Positions 8,279 to 16,721 of a DNA stretch of 64,000 bases are shown in pieces (the first letter of the stretch is position 1; each line of letters starts with the position of its first letter). The position numbers and the translations under genes are program-made. Source of the stretch: CALZFJ01 sp964459845 (GTDB taxonomy: Bacteria > Bacteroidota > Bacteroidia > Bacteroidales > Muribaculaceae); assembly GCA_964459845.1 (NCBI GenBank), contig CAYWOC010000002.1, forward strand, positions 1 to 64,000, in the 5' to 3' direction. The notes under the pieces were generated by a model that made no database searches, had not been told where the DNA came from, and saw nothing but the letters and a program-made list of their open reading frames with translations.

Positions 8279-9790
8279 ATGAAAAAATACATCAACTTGT
8301 TCCTCATAGCAGTGTGCCTATGCATGGCAGCTTCATGCTCCAAATCTGGCGATGAATTAGAAAAATGTATTCCCAAAAGTTCATCTTGGGTGGCAAAAAT
8401 CAACGCCAACGAAATACTGACCAAGGGAAAATGGCTCGACAAAGACGGCAGCATCTCCGTCCCCGACAAGTTAAAAAAAGCCTTAGATGGCAGCGACACA
8501 TTCGCCAAGCGGTTAATCATGTCTCTTCCATCGTCGGGGCTGAATTTTGACGGCAACATATATCTGTTTGACGGTATGAAGTCTTTCTCAGCCGAGATGC
8601 TGGCACAAATCGATGATTCTGGCAAAACCGAAAAATGGATATGCCAATTGACAGCCGAAAGCTCAATGAAGCAAGACGGCGACTATAAATATCTTCTTAG
8701 CAAAAACTTGCTATACATCATCCACGACGACGTGCTATTCATTGGCTATACGGCAAAACCCGACGAAAAAAGCCTCATGAACGAAGTGGCTAAAATTCTT
8801 GAGAACTCGGGGAAATCAATTGCCGACAACAAAGAGGCTGCCGAAATCTTAAACAGAGGCACTGATGTCGCCATCTATGTGTCGATGACAGAAATCAAGA
8901 ATAATGGCACACTGCTACCCTACCTCACCAAATACCCAAAGTTGAGCATGATCACTGAGATGGATTTGAAAGCATTGGCAGCAACTATCGACTTCGACAA
9001 GGATATGAAGCTGGATGTGGAAGTACACAGCAACGACAATTCGGGATATTCCATGCTATATAGCACAGCACTCGGAGAACCCTCGGCCGACTTCATTGAC
9101 GTAATTCCCGCCTCTATGGAATCGGTGTTTAGCATAAGCCTAAATGGCAAACAGCTATTGAACATCGGCGAATTTAAGAAGATGTTGGCTTCTACTATAG
9201 CCATTCCTGTCATAAAAGACCTCAATATGGAACAGATTATATCCACAATCAATGGACCTGTGGCAATAGCTATCAGCAAAGATGCCGATTTCGTGAACGA
9301 ATATAATTATGTCGTCGTCATTGCATCGAGCAATCCTGACGCAATATTAGCCGACATCAACCGCGTGGCAAGCCACTACGGACAGCAACCGCAGAAATCG
9401 GGAGAGGAATACATCTACAACTACTACAACCAAAAAATCTCAATCGGCATCAAAAACAGCAGATACATATTTTTCAAAGTCCTGAACAGCCAACAAAGCA
9501 CAGAGAGCATGGCTACAAGCAAATCGATGAAAGACTTGCTTAACAAGTCAAAAATATGCTTCTATCAAAAGTCGGAATCACCAGTCGGTCCTTTTGAATT
9601 TGCAATCGGCTCCGACAGTGCATCCAGAATAACGGCAAGCATAAGCACCAGCTCAAATGCCGAGAATATCATAACCTCGATTCTGTCAATCATCTGCACA
9701 AAGAAGCCAAGCAGCGCATTGGATGGATTTGATGAAAACGGCATCGAATATGGCAGTTTCAAGCCTATCGACAGCATGTCGGGGATGTGA
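8279..9790 (+). CDS. DUF4836-like lipoprotein
   Basis: A 503-residue lipoprotein. The signal MKKYINLFLIAVCLCMAASC ends in a lipobox with the lipidated Cys at 20. The mature part opens with KCIPKSSSWVAKINANEILTK, the type of start seen in the large Bacteroidota DUF4836 lipoprotein family. It then alternates strands and helices with no enzymatic motif (ADFIDVIPASMESVFSISL near the middle). It is probably attached to the outer membrane facing the periplasm or the surface. The function is unknown. The family label is from memory of its general shape, so it is moderate confidence. It appears to be a single gene. Confidence 0.65.
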   Translation: MKKYINLFLIAVCLCMAASCSKSGDELEKCIPKSSSWVAKINANEILTKGKWLDKDGSISVPDKLKKALDGSDTFAKRLIMSLPSSGLNFDGNIYLFDGMKSFSAEMLAQIDDSGKTEKWICQLTAESSMKQDGDYKYLLSKNLLYIIHDDVLFIGYTAKPDEKSLMNEVAKILENSGKSIADNKEAAEILNRGTDVAIYVSMTEIKNNGTLLPYLTKYPKLSMITEMDLKALAATIDFDKDMKLDVEVHSNDNSGYSMLYSTALGEPSADFIDVIPASMESVFSISLNGKQLLNIGEFKKMLASTIAIPVIKDLNMEQIISTINGPVAIAISKDADFVNEYNYVVVIASSNPDAILADINRVASHYGQQPQKSGEEYIYNYYNQKISIGIKNSRYIFFKVLNSQQSTESMATSKSMKDLLNKSKICFYQKSESPVGPFEFAIGSDSASRITASISTSSNAENIITSILSIICTKKPSSALDGFDENGIEYGSFKPIDSMSGM

Positions 9791-9877
9791 TTTAGAGCAT
9801 CTGCTCATTAATGGAATTTTCAGCAGAGACGAAAGGAAAAATAATTATTTTCTCTTTCGTTTCTGCCTCATTTGCAT

Positions 9878-9885
9878 TATCTTTG
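9878..9885 (+). promoter_or_regulatory. -7 element TATCTTTG for nfo
   Basis: A TAnnTTTG match lies 29 bases before the endonuclease IV start and supports the ATG at 9914 rather than a start further upstream. Confidence 0.45.
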
Positions 9886-9913
9886 CATCCAAATAACATT
9901 AAACCTATTTTTT

Positions 9914-10759
9914 ATGAAATTTGTTGGAGCACATGTCAGCATAAGTGGTGGCGTAGAAAATGCGCCAATCAACGCACACGATATCGGAGCTAAAGCATTC
10001 GCACTATTCACGCGAAATCCCACACGTTGGAAATCGGCTCCGCTAAAAGACAAATCTATCGAACAATTCAAGCTGAATTGCGAGAAATATGGTTTTGCGC
10101 CAGAGCATATTCTTCCCCACGATGGCTACTTGATAAATTTGGGCAGTCCCGACAAGGAAAAGCTGGAAATCTCACGAGAAGCGTTCCTCGATGAAGTGCA
10201 ACGGTGCGAGCTGCTCGGCCTTTCGATGCTTAATTTCCACCCTGGCAGCCACCTCAACCTTGTTGATATCGACACTTGTCTCGACACAATCGCCGACTCT
10301 ATAAACATCACCCTCGACAAGACATCAGGCGTAAAAGCCGTGATTGAGAATACTGCTGGCCAAGGCTCCAATCTTGGCTTCAGCTTCTATCATCTTGCGC
10401 ACATCATCGACAAGATTGAAGATAAATCGCGCGTCGGAGTCTGCATCGACTCTTGCCACGCCTTTGCCGCAGGCTACGACCTGTCGTCGGCCGACTCTTT
10501 CATGAACGTATGGAAAGAATTCGACGACGTGGTAGGTTTTAAATATCTCAGCGGAATGCACCTCAACGACACAAAGAAAGGACTTGCCTCAAAAGTTGAC
10601 CGCCACGAAAGCCTCGGGAAAGGTGTGCTCGGTGCCAATTTTTTTATCAATTTGATGAATGATTCACGCTTTGACAATATTCCATTAATCCTCGAAACCC
10701 CGAATGACGATATTTGGGCTGATGAGATTGCGTGGTTATATGGTCAAATAAAAAAATAA
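9914..10759 (+). CDS. nfo: Deoxyribonuclease IV (endonuclease IV)
   Basis: This is an AP endonuclease of base excision repair: it cuts 5' of abasic sites and removes blocked 3' ends, using three metal ions in a TIM barrel. The 281-residue product starts MKFVGAHVSISGGVENA, the family's invariant opening with its first metal-site histidine. Further motifs are LFTRNPTRW, LNFHPGSH, ENTAGQGSNLGF, GVCIDSCHAFAAGYD, GMHLNDTK, RHESLGKG and a terminal LETP. The open frame extends 14 codons further upstream, but those residues are not family-like and a -7 promoter element overlaps them. It is 21 bases from the MFS gene downstream, so cotranscription is possible. Confidence 0.95.
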   Translation: MKFVGAHVSISGGVENAPINAHDIGAKAFALFTRNPTRWKSAPLKDKSIEQFKLNCEKYGFAPEHILPHDGYLINLGSPDKEKLEISREAFLDEVQRCELLGLSMLNFHPGSHLNLVDIDTCLDTIADSINITLDKTSGVKAVIENTAGQGSNLGFSFYHLAHIIDKIEDKSRVGVCIDSCHAFAAGYDLSSADSFMNVWKEFDDVVGFKYLSGMHLNDTKKGLASKVDRHESLGKGVLGANFFINLMNDSRFDNIPLILETPNDDIWADEIAWLYGQIKK

Positions 10760-10780
10760 CATAAACAAATTAAAATTTAC

Positions 10781-12106
10781 ATGAAAACAAAACCTGACTT
10801 AAGTTTCTGGAAACTATGGAATCTTAGTTTCGGATTCTTTGGCGTGCAGATTGCCTATGCTTTACAGAGCGCAAATATCAGCCGTATATTTGCCACATTG
10901 GGCGCAGACCCACACAACCTGAGTTACTTTTGGATTTTACCGCCACTGATGGGCATTATCGTGCAGCCAATCATCGGTTCGGCAAGCGACAAGACATGGT
11001 GCCGACTGGGACGAAGACTCCCCTATCTGATTTTGGGCGCACTCGTGGCCGTCATCGTGATGTGCCTGCTGCCTAATGCCGGCAGCTTCGGCCTATCAGT
11101 AAGTGCTGCAATGGTGTTCGGCTTCATCTCTCTTATGTTCCTCGACACCTCCATCAACATGGCAATGCAGCCTTTCAAGATGCTTGTGGGCGACCAAGTG
11201 AACGAGCGGCAGAAAGGACTCGCCTACTCCATTCAGAGCTTCCTGTGCAACGCCGGCAGCCTTGTCGGTTATTTGGCTCCTATATTATTCACATGGATTG
11301 GCATCCAGAACATTGCCCCAAAAGGCGAAGTTCCGCCAAGTGTTGTATATGCATTCTATGTGGGAGCTGCAATTCTCATCCTGTGCGTAATCTACACGTT
11401 TGCCACTGTACGCGAAATGCCACCGAAAGAATATGCCGAATTTCATGGATTCTCGGAAGACAAGGACAACGAGAAAGGCGAAAGCACGAATATGTTTAAG
11501 CTTCTGGTGAATGCTCCTAAAGTGTTCTGGACGGTAGGTCTGGTGCAATTCTTCTGCTGGTGCGCATTCATGTATATGTGGACCTACACCAATGGAGCTA
11601 TCGCCGAGACCGTGTGGGGAACCACTGACACAAGTTCTCCAGCATATCAAGAAGCTGGCAACTGGGTAGGAGTGCTTTTTGCCGTACAGGCAATAGGCTC
11701 TGTGCTTTGGGCTATTGTCATTCCTATGTTCAAAAATCATAAAGTAGCATACTCCACAAGCCTTGTTCTTGGTGGCATAGGATTCATAATGACAAATTTC
11801 ATCAGCGACCAATATCTGCTATTCATTCCCTATCTGCTGATAGGCTGTGCATGGGCTGCAATGCTCGCGCTGCCGTTCACGATTTTGACCAACTCAATCT
11901 CCGGCAAAAATATGGGTACATATCTCGGGCTATTCAATGGCACAATATGTGTTCCACAAATTGTGGCAGCAGCCATAGGCGGAACTATCCTTGCACAAGT
12001 AGGAAGCCATCAGGCCAATATGCTTATGCTTGCTGGAATCCTCCTTATAATAGGAGCTTTTGCCGTATTCATCATCAAGGAGACATACGCCGAAAAGCAG
12101 CAATAA
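10781..12106 (+). CDS. MFS transporter, SLC45/GPH-like sugar carrier
   Basis: A 441-residue inner membrane protein with about 12 hydrophobic segments. The N-terminal LWNLSFGFFGVQIAYALQ and the loop PIIGSASDKTWCRLGRRLPY (the DRxGRR-type MFS signature) point to the SLC45/sucrose-maltose branch of the MFS. FKMLVGDQVNERQKG, after transmembrane segment 4, is another branch-typical loop. The likely role is disaccharide uptake by proton symport; the actual sugar cannot be read. The gene follows nfo closely but ends at a strong terminator. Cytoplasmic loops are short, apart from the central one around EFHGFSEDKDNEKGEST. Confidence 0.85.
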   Translation: MKTKPDLSFWKLWNLSFGFFGVQIAYALQSANISRIFATLGADPHNLSYFWILPPLMGIIVQPIIGSASDKTWCRLGRRLPYLILGALVAVIVMCLLPNAGSFGLSVSAAMVFGFISLMFLDTSINMAMQPFKMLVGDQVNERQKGLAYSIQSFLCNAGSLVGYLAPILFTWIGIQNIAPKGEVPPSVVYAFYVGAAILILCVIYTFATVREMPPKEYAEFHGFSEDKDNEKGESTNMFKLLVNAPKVFWTVGLVQFFCWCAFMYMWTYTNGAIAETVWGTTDTSSPAYQEAGNWVGVLFAVQAIGSVLWAIVIPMFKNHKVAYSTSLVLGGIGFIMTNFISDQYLLFIPYLLIGCAWAAMLALPFTILTNSISGKNMGTYLGLFNGTICVPQIVAAAIGGTILAQVGSHQANMLMLAGILLIIGAFAVFIIKETYAEKQQ

Positions 12107-12134
12107 CATCACACACAACTATATAAAAAAAATC

Positions 12135-12170
12135 AAAGGCTGGCTCACACAACATGTGAGCCAGCCTTTT
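12135..12170 (+). terminator. Strong intrinsic terminator after the MFS gene
   Basis: AAAGGCTGGCTCACA (12136-12149, with flanking A) pairs with TGTGAGCCAGCCTTT, followed by a T run ending at about 12172. Confidence 0.85.
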
Positions 12171-12234
12171 TTGCTTCAAAGCTCGTTTCGATGCCATCGG
12201 CATCGTATTCGGCTCTCCTATCATCGGTCAGCGT

Positions 12235-12750
12235 GTGTTGGCTTTCGACGCTTGGAAGGAGCAATGGGGCATAACCCCCGCCCACACGTGTTGGAGGTAT
12301 GAGTGCGGAGGCCTTCAGTGGTATCTCCCCTCTCTCATGGAACTTGGAACTTTGTTCCTTGTTCGTGATGAGGCTAACAAGGCGATGCGCCGGCTCGGGT
12401 GCGACAGTGCTTGTTGCTTGCCCGAGCGGTATTCGGGGAACAGGTATATCTGGAGCTGTTCCGAGAGCAACGACCACAATAGCTGGTTCTTGAGTTTCTA
12501 CAATGGCAGCTTCAACTCTCGTCTCAAGGAGTACAGCGGCACCACACGGGCTGTGGCACTGCTTTCAGATGACAGCCGTAATGACATCGAAGAAAATTCC
12601 AAATCCGTTTCCGAATCGGATGTGCATGATGATGTCCCAAGCGAACAAGCTCGGCAAGCTATAACTAAGGAACCGAGCGACGACGAGCTGGTGGACATGC
12701 TGCGCCAACGCGGATATACAGGAAACATTAATAAGGCAATAAATTTCTAA
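12235..12750 (+). CDS. DUF1566/C-type-lectin-like domain protein, probably lacking its N-terminus
   Basis: 171 residues from a GTG start, but the frame is open from 12160 and reads protein-like before it (DAIGIVFGSPIIGQRVLAFD), with no ATG. The middle resembles the DUF1566/Lcl C-terminal fold: GGLQWYLPSLMELGTLF, YIWSCSESNDHNSWFLSF, YNGSF and TTRAVALL. The acidic tail ends DELVDMLRQRGYTGNINKAI. The open frame starts inside the preceding terminator, so this looks like a 5'-truncated gene or a domain carried in by rearrangement. Many codons across 12466-12535 are of the NNY type seen in diversified lectin genes. There is no export signal in what remains. Confidence 0.55.
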   Translation: MLAFDAWKEQWGITPAHTCWRYECGGLQWYLPSLMELGTLFLVRDEANKAMRRLGCDSACCLPERYSGNRYIWSCSESNDHNSWFLSFYNGSFNSRLKEYSGTTRAVALLSDDSRNDIEENSKSVSESDVHDDVPSEQARQAITKEPSDDELVDMLRQRGYTGNINKAINF

Positions 12751-12756
12751 TTTTTA

Positions 12757-12786
12757 CGTTGTCATCGTTAGATGGCAGCGTTTTTA
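12757..12786 (+). terminator. Probable intrinsic terminator
   Basis: CGTTGTCATC (12757-12766) pairs, with two G-T pairs, with GATGGCAGCG (12771-12780), followed by TTTTTATA. Confidence 0.55.
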
Positions 12787-12805
12787 TAAATTCAATTTTG
12801 AAAAT

Positions 12806-13075
12806 ATGAAACGCATAAAAGAATTTTTATCGGCAGTTGTCGCAAGATATGCGACCCAAAAAAGAAAGAAACACAAGGCTGAACTTCAACGCCGTAGTCA
12901 TGAGGAGTTGCAGGTATCCGAATTTAACGGCAAGCTGTTCCTTTCTTATAAGAATGTCCCATTGATTGACACCGAGTATCTGAACGATTCGATTGCCAAT
13001 GTACTTGAGGATATGCGCACGATATGGATATTGTACCATCTTAACAGAATAAACAATTGCGAATATATACATTAA
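12806..13075 (+). CDS. Small protein of unknown function in the double-HTH island
   Basis: 89 residues. The N-terminal third is highly basic (RYATQKRKKHKAELQRRSHE), the rest neutral and mixed (FNGKLFLSYKNVPLIDTEYL). No signal peptide or known motif is seen. It lies 19 bases upstream of the double-HTH gene in the same direction and probably shares its transcript. The basic start could contact nucleic acid, but nothing more can be claimed. Confidence 0.5.
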   Translation: MKRIKEFLSAVVARYATQKRKKHKAELQRRSHEELQVSEFNGKLFLSYKNVPLIDTEYLNDSIANVLEDMRTIWILYHLNRINNCEYIH

Positions 13076-13094
13076 TTATTATCTAAAAACGGAT

Positions 13095-13532
13095 ATGGAC
13101 AGATTAGACTTTTGTATATTGATGGAACAAGCCAAGGCCAAATATGGACTATCGTCTTCTGATATTTCATTTGCGATGAAAATGCTGTTGCCGTCACTCC
13201 GCAGCTTTGAAAAAGGTAAGCACAACTTCAGCCTGACCAAGGTCATGGAATATTTGGGCGTTCTCAAATCAGAGCTTGTAATCAGCGGCGAGACACTGAC
13301 CGTGTTCTGCTCCGACTACGACCAGTTGGTGCATTGGCTGGTGTCCGAGAGGCAACTGCACGGATACTCTCAGATTGATTTGGCGACAAATGCTGGAATA
13401 TCCAAAACAATTATAGAGAAAGTAGAATCCCGACAAAGCAGGATGAATATCGACACGTTCCTCAAAATCGCCCAAGTGTTCGGCTGTGACATAGACATCC
13501 GCCCATGCGGCGACAAGACAGATAATAAATGA
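13095..13532 (+). CDS. Double-HTH (XRE-like) regulator
   Basis: 145 residues holding two helix-turn-helix units. The N-terminal one is divergent (about 10-62: AKYGLSSSDISFAMKM, SLRSFEKGKHNFSLTKVMEY, LG). The C-terminal one is a clear XRE type (about 78-135: YSQIDLATNAGISKTIIEKV, RMNIDTFLKIAQVFGCDIDI). The same order of pieces occurs in the leftward gene at 14766-15131, so the two are related and bracket this small-gene island. It is likely a DNA-binding regulator or antitoxin-like protein. No partner toxin is recognised. Confidence 0.65.
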   Translation: MDRLDFCILMEQAKAKYGLSSSDISFAMKMLLPSLRSFEKGKHNFSLTKVMEYLGVLKSELVISGETLTVFCSDYDQLVHWLVSERQLHGYSQIDLATNAGISKTIIEKVESRQSRMNIDTFLKIAQVFGCDIDIRPCGDKTDNK

Positions 13533-13560
13533 TATTAACTTAACAAAAAACAATTGGCTT

Positions 13561-13791
13561 ATGAACAAAGAAAGAAAACTTAGGTTCGACGACGTTATAT
13601 CCTCGCTTGACGAGGCGATATGCGAACTGCAAGACATCCAGTCCGAGGAGCAGGAGGCTTACGACGCTCTCCCCGAGGGGCTGCAAGCCTCCGAGCGAGG
13701 CGACAAGATGCAGGAATGGATTGACTTCATCGACGAGATGGTGGACGAAATCGACAAGGTGATGGACAAGATTAATTCCCAAACAAAATAA
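13561..13791 (+). CDS. Small acidic coiled-coil protein
   Basis: 76 residues, very acidic and almost entirely helical (DDVISSLDEAICELQDIQSE, then MQEWIDFIDEMVDEIDKVMD). It follows the double-HTH gene by 28 bases. The heptad-like pattern suggests a coiled coil or a small helical adaptor. No known family is recognised. It is followed after 12 bases by a membrane protein gene in the same direction. Confidence 0.5.
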   Translation: MNKERKLRFDDVISSLDEAICELQDIQSEEQEAYDALPEGLQASERGDKMQEWIDFIDEMVDEIDKVMDKINSQTK

Positions 13792-13803
13792 CACCTTAAC
13801 ATT

Positions 13804-14106
13804 ATGTCACTTGAAAAGAAAATGGGAATACTTTCCATAATCACCTTTATTCTATTTTCAATCCTTCACCTAAATTATTTAAGTGAGAGTTCGATTTGGC
13901 ATGAGTTTGACGGGCCTGCTGGAATTTGGGAATATATCGTGTCATTCATAGTTTTGGTGATTGCGTGCATTGTCGATTATGGATTCATGTTGGCCTATGC
14001 CATGCAGAACTCGTTCACACATGCCGTGGTGGCGACTGTAGTCACATGGCCTCCAAAATATTTTGTATATGCCATGCTGATGTATTTCCCCCGAATATTC
14101 ATGTAA
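13804..14106 (+). CDS. Small membrane protein of unknown function
   Basis: 100 residues with three hydrophobic stretches: about 9-24 (ILSIITFILFSILHLN), 43-65 (WEYIVSFIVLVIACIVDYGF) and a weaker C-terminal one (AVVATVVTWPPKYFVYAMLM). No family is recognised. It ends the rightward run of small genes and is followed by an intrinsic terminator. The close spacing to the acidic protein suggests they act together. A small membrane protein next to regulators could be an effector, but there is no direct support for that. Confidence 0.5.
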   Translation: MSLEKKMGILSIITFILFSILHLNYLSESSIWHEFDGPAGIWEYIVSFIVLVIACIVDYGFMLAYAMQNSFTHAVVATVVTWPPKYFVYAMLMYFPRIFM

Positions 14107-14129
14107 CCCCTGTTCCCATAAAAATATCC

Positions 14130-14165
14130 AAGGCGTGTCCGGCTTATGCCGGGCACGCCTTTTTG
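14130..14165 (+). terminator. Intrinsic terminator
   Basis: AGGCGTGTCCGGC pairs with GCCGGGCACGCCT (one G-T) around a TTAT loop, followed by TTTTT. Confidence 0.85.
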
Positions 14166-14187
14166 CTTATAAACATCAGAATGGCTT

Positions 14188-14520
14188 ATGAAGAAAGATG
14201 AAATTTCAGTAATTCCTCCCGACAAGAAGAAAACCTTGGAACAGTTTTTCCGATATTTTTCTTTGAGCAGCCTCCTTTTCGACAGGGGCAAGAGGGAGAT
14301 ATACAACGCCACCGACATCCCCGGCGCGAGCAAGTTCCGCAAGGTAGCCCGGCAGACCGCCGAGAGGCTCGGTGTCCGCTGGCAGGGAATGTCCCACGAG
14401 GACAGCAACCGTGTGATGCTGGCGATGCTGGAAGATGCCTTCAACCTCATCCGGGAAGTCGAGGACTGCGACGACGTGATAATATGTACAACAATCAAAA
14501 CCGTAAAACGCAATGAATGA
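14188..14520 (+). CDS. Small protein of unknown function
   Basis: 110 residues, mixed charge, helical in its second half (SKFRKVARQTAERLGVRWQG, NRVMLAMLEDAFNLIREVED). Basic residues cluster in the middle. No motif is recognised. Its stop overlaps the start of the next gene by 8 bases (14513-14520), showing translational coupling. GC-rich third positions differ from the AT-richer genes just before it, which suggests this pair has a different source from the 12.8-14.1 kb genes. Confidence 0.5.
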   Translation: MKKDEISVIPPDKKKTLEQFFRYFSLSSLLFDRGKREIYNATDIPGASKFRKVARQTAERLGVRWQGMSHEDSNRVMLAMLEDAFNLIREVEDCDDVIICTTIKTVKRNE

Positions 14521-14776
14521 TTTCTGTGTGGAGGGGCTTTACCTCCAGAAAGTCGCCGACGTGACCGGCGTTCCTGTTGAAAATCTCGCCAAACTGCGTG
14601 ACGAGGGGCTTCTTAATGAGCGCGAGGCTCGCAACAAGCAGATTCGCGACGACTGCCACGCGCTGCTGAAGACCGGCAAGTTCACTGTTCCGCAGATATA
14701 CGAGCGCATAGCCGCCACCATCAATTGGCACCGGCTCGATTCGGGAAGACTGGAAGCGTCAGGCGTTATTTTTTAA
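14513..14776 (+). CDS. Small protein, possible HTH-like
   Basis: 87 residues, translationally coupled to the preceding gene. The first half (YLQKVADVTGVPVENLAKLR, DEGLLNEREARNK) could form a helix-turn-helix, and FTVPQIYERIAATINWHRLD resembles a recognition-type helix pair; both are inference from helix spacing. Its 3' end overlaps the end of the leftward double-HTH gene by about 11 bases, so the two genes converge tail to tail. No signal or membrane segment is seen. Confidence 0.5.
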   Translation: MNDFCVEGLYLQKVADVTGVPVENLAKLRDEGLLNEREARNKQIRDDCHALLKTGKFTVPQIYERIAATINWHRLDSGRLEASGVIF

Positions 14777-15131
14777 GCCACACCTCCACACTGTAGCCTG
14801 TGATTTCAGCCCACTTGAAAAGGGTGTCGATACGCATCTTGGACTCGCCTTTCAAATTAGCGGTCACAGCCACTCGTGACATTCCGATTTTGTCCTTGAA
14901 CTTGTTTACGGAAATCTTTGCAGCTTGTATGGACTCTTGCGCCCACCACGTCAAAGCGGTCTGGCCGTTTAGCTTAATGTGCCATTTCTCGTTTTTCACC
15001 ACTACGACGTAGCCAAGAGCGTCAGCGATTTTCATAGCCGTTTCTACGAAAAAATTAACTTTGCAATTAAATATATTTCGCAATACACGCCCATCAATTT
15101 GACATTTATACGACAGTTGATGTATCGGCAA
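14766..15131 (-). CDS. Double-HTH (XRE-like) regulator, uncertain start
   Basis: 121 residues from a TTG. The frame is open to 15164, and a second plausible start is the ATG at residue 33. It has the same plan as the gene at 13095: an N-terminal divergent HTH (LPIHQLSYKCQIDGRVLRNI, then FFVETAMKIADALGYVVVV) and a C-terminal XRE unit (ISVNKFKDKIGMSRVAVTAN, MRIDTLFKWAEITGYSVEVW). The N-terminal HTH begins upstream of the ATG at residue 33, so the longer form is favoured. The absence of an ATG may mean a non-standard start or loss of the 5' end. Confidence 0.55.
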   Translation of the reverse strand: MPIHQLSYKCQIDGRVLRNIFNCKVNFFVETAMKIADALGYVVVVKNEKWHIKLNGQTALTWWAQESIQAAKISVNKFKDKIGMSRVAVTANLKGESKMRIDTLFKWAEITGYSVEVWLKK

Positions 15132-15194
15132 ATCACCTTTCAGTTCTGTTAATCGCTCACAAAATTATTGTCTATCCACACCTTTGTACAAAGG

Positions 15195-16541
15195 CTAAAA
15201 ATTCACGCCAAGCACTCCGCCAATGGTTACTATATTAAAATTTTGGTCTGAATTTTTCACAAATGAGCCACTTGTGCTGTAATCACAGAATATTCTGCCA
15301 TTGAAAGCTTTGCTCACCGTAAAGACCACTGCACCGCCAGCAGTAAGCACTGCGGTATTGTTTCCACCCCAATATGTGGTGTCATTTCTGCGGCATTTAG
15401 AATAATGGTTAAATCCTCCAAGCACTTTTGCGCTGATGTGCAGCAACGAGCTGAACGGATATGACAAATGCACTCCGGCACTCACAGAGTTCATCTCAAG
15501 ATGATAAGGCAACACCTCACCATCGACTTTTAGCGGCATATCGGAGAAAGAGCCTTTGCCACCTACTCCTATATACGGATTGAAAAAATATGCACCTTCA
15601 AGACCGACTGAAAGACCTACGCTAGACGACATCTCTCCTACACTTGTCTGATATTTTGTCCCAGATAAGCCATAGCCCACATACAGACCCACAAACGACG
15701 GATTGTGCCATCTGTCATATCGTTCAGGCAATTCGAAATGCGACAAGCCTTTGCCTTTAAAAATCAAGTCGGCAAGGAAATAACCTATTTCGGTGGAAAG
15801 TATGCCTATCCCAGCACCCACAAGCACATCACTTGCCCAATGCTTATTGTTCAAGATTCGGCTAAGTCCCGTCGCTGTCGCCACTGTATAGCCCCCAATA
15901 CTTATCCATGGGCTAATGTGACCATACTCTTTATGCAGCATTGTAGCGCACATGAACGCTGTGGCAGTATGTCCCGACGGAAAAGAACGGTGATTTGACC
16001 CATCTGGGCGCATACGCTGTACCGACTCTTTTACCGCATTCACCACACCTGCCATTATGACCACAGAGAATGCGTCACTGGTGAGCATTCGCCCCCATGA
16101 GCTGCGGCTCTCCACGCCGAAAGCCTTCATCGCAAGCATTGCCATCGCAGGAGAATACTGCACGTAGTCATCATAAGGATATTTATATGTTTTGGCATAT
16201 TCATTGCGGAAACTCTTGAATTTTTCGTCGTCACACCGCAATGCTATCCCCGACACCACCAATGGAGCACCTGCATAAAGAATCCTATAAAAATCCTTTT
16301 TCGCCACTTTATAAGGAAGGCTGTTGCGCTTATCTCTCAATCCACTTTGCGCAGAATCAGCCACCAAATGCATTGAATCATTCTTAACAAGGGTTTGCGC
16401 CTCACATAATTCTATCTGATTTTTTACAGAATCTACATTTCCTGTCATCTCTGCTGCCGTTGCCACATCAGGAATCAACGATGATATCATCCCAACAATG
16501 CCACACACTGCAACAACAATCCTACTCGACTTTAAGACCAT
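15195..16541 (-). CDS. PAP2-family phosphatase with C-terminal outer membrane barrel domain
   Basis: 448 residues with a signal peptide (about 1-29). The three PAP2 catalytic motifs are present: KESVQRMRP, then SFPSGHTATAF, then SRILNNKHWASD. These enzymes hydrolyse phosphate from lipids such as undecaprenyl or phosphatidylglycerol phosphates, or lipid A. The last 170 residues are strand-rich with alternating aromatic residues (VGLYVGYGLSGTKYQ through IVTIGGVLGVNF), ending in phenylalanine like an outer membrane barrel. A PAP2 domain plus barrel points to action in the outer membrane or periplasm rather than the inner membrane. It is a single gene on the leftward strand, separated from sodB by a terminator. 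Confidence 0.8.
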   Translation of the reverse strand: MVLKSSRIVVAVCGIVGMISSLIPDVATAAEMTGNVDSVKNQIELCEAQTLVKNDSMHLVADSAQSGLRDKRNSLPYKVAKKDFYRILYAGAPLVVSGIALRCDDEKFKSFRNEYAKTYKYPYDDYVQYSPAMAMLAMKAFGVESRSSWGRMLTSDAFSVVIMAGVVNAVKESVQRMRPDGSNHRSFPSGHTATAFMCATMLHKEYGHISPWISIGGYTVATATGLSRILNNKHWASDVLVGAGIGILSTEIGYFLADLIFKGKGLSHFELPERYDRWHNPSFVGLYVGYGLSGTKYQTSVGEMSSSVGLSVGLEGAYFFNPYIGVGGKGSFSDMPLKVDGEVLPYHLEMNSVSAGVHLSYPFSSLLHISAKVLGGFNHYSKCRRNDTTYWGGNNTAVLTAGGAVVFTVSKAFNGRIFCDYSTSGSFVKNSDQNFNIVTIGGVLGVNF

Positions 16542-16603
16542 TTAGATTACATTTTTAACACTACAAAGGTAATTACAAATTTTGTAATACCCAACAAAAA
16601 GCG

Positions 16604-16633
16604 AAAAAGGGGTTGCTCACGCAATCCCTTTTT
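16604..16633 (-). terminator. Terminator after sodB
   Basis: AAAAAGGGGTTGC (16604-16616) pairs with GCAATCCCTTTTT (16621-16633). Read leftward, it ends in a T run, downstream of the superoxide dismutase gene. Confidence 0.75.
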
Positions 16634-16721
16634 CCTAAAAATTCATCACATTATGCTTAATTTAAAGTGCTATAAAAATATAAACGCTCACGCGCTTTTA
16701 TGAGAAAAGTACAATTTGTTA

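Noticed and set aside
6991..12170. Two terminators sharing AGCTCACA/GGCTCACA-type stems, seen as a possible repeat family
   Set aside because: The likeness is limited to the stem core, the loops and flanks differ, and no further copies were found.
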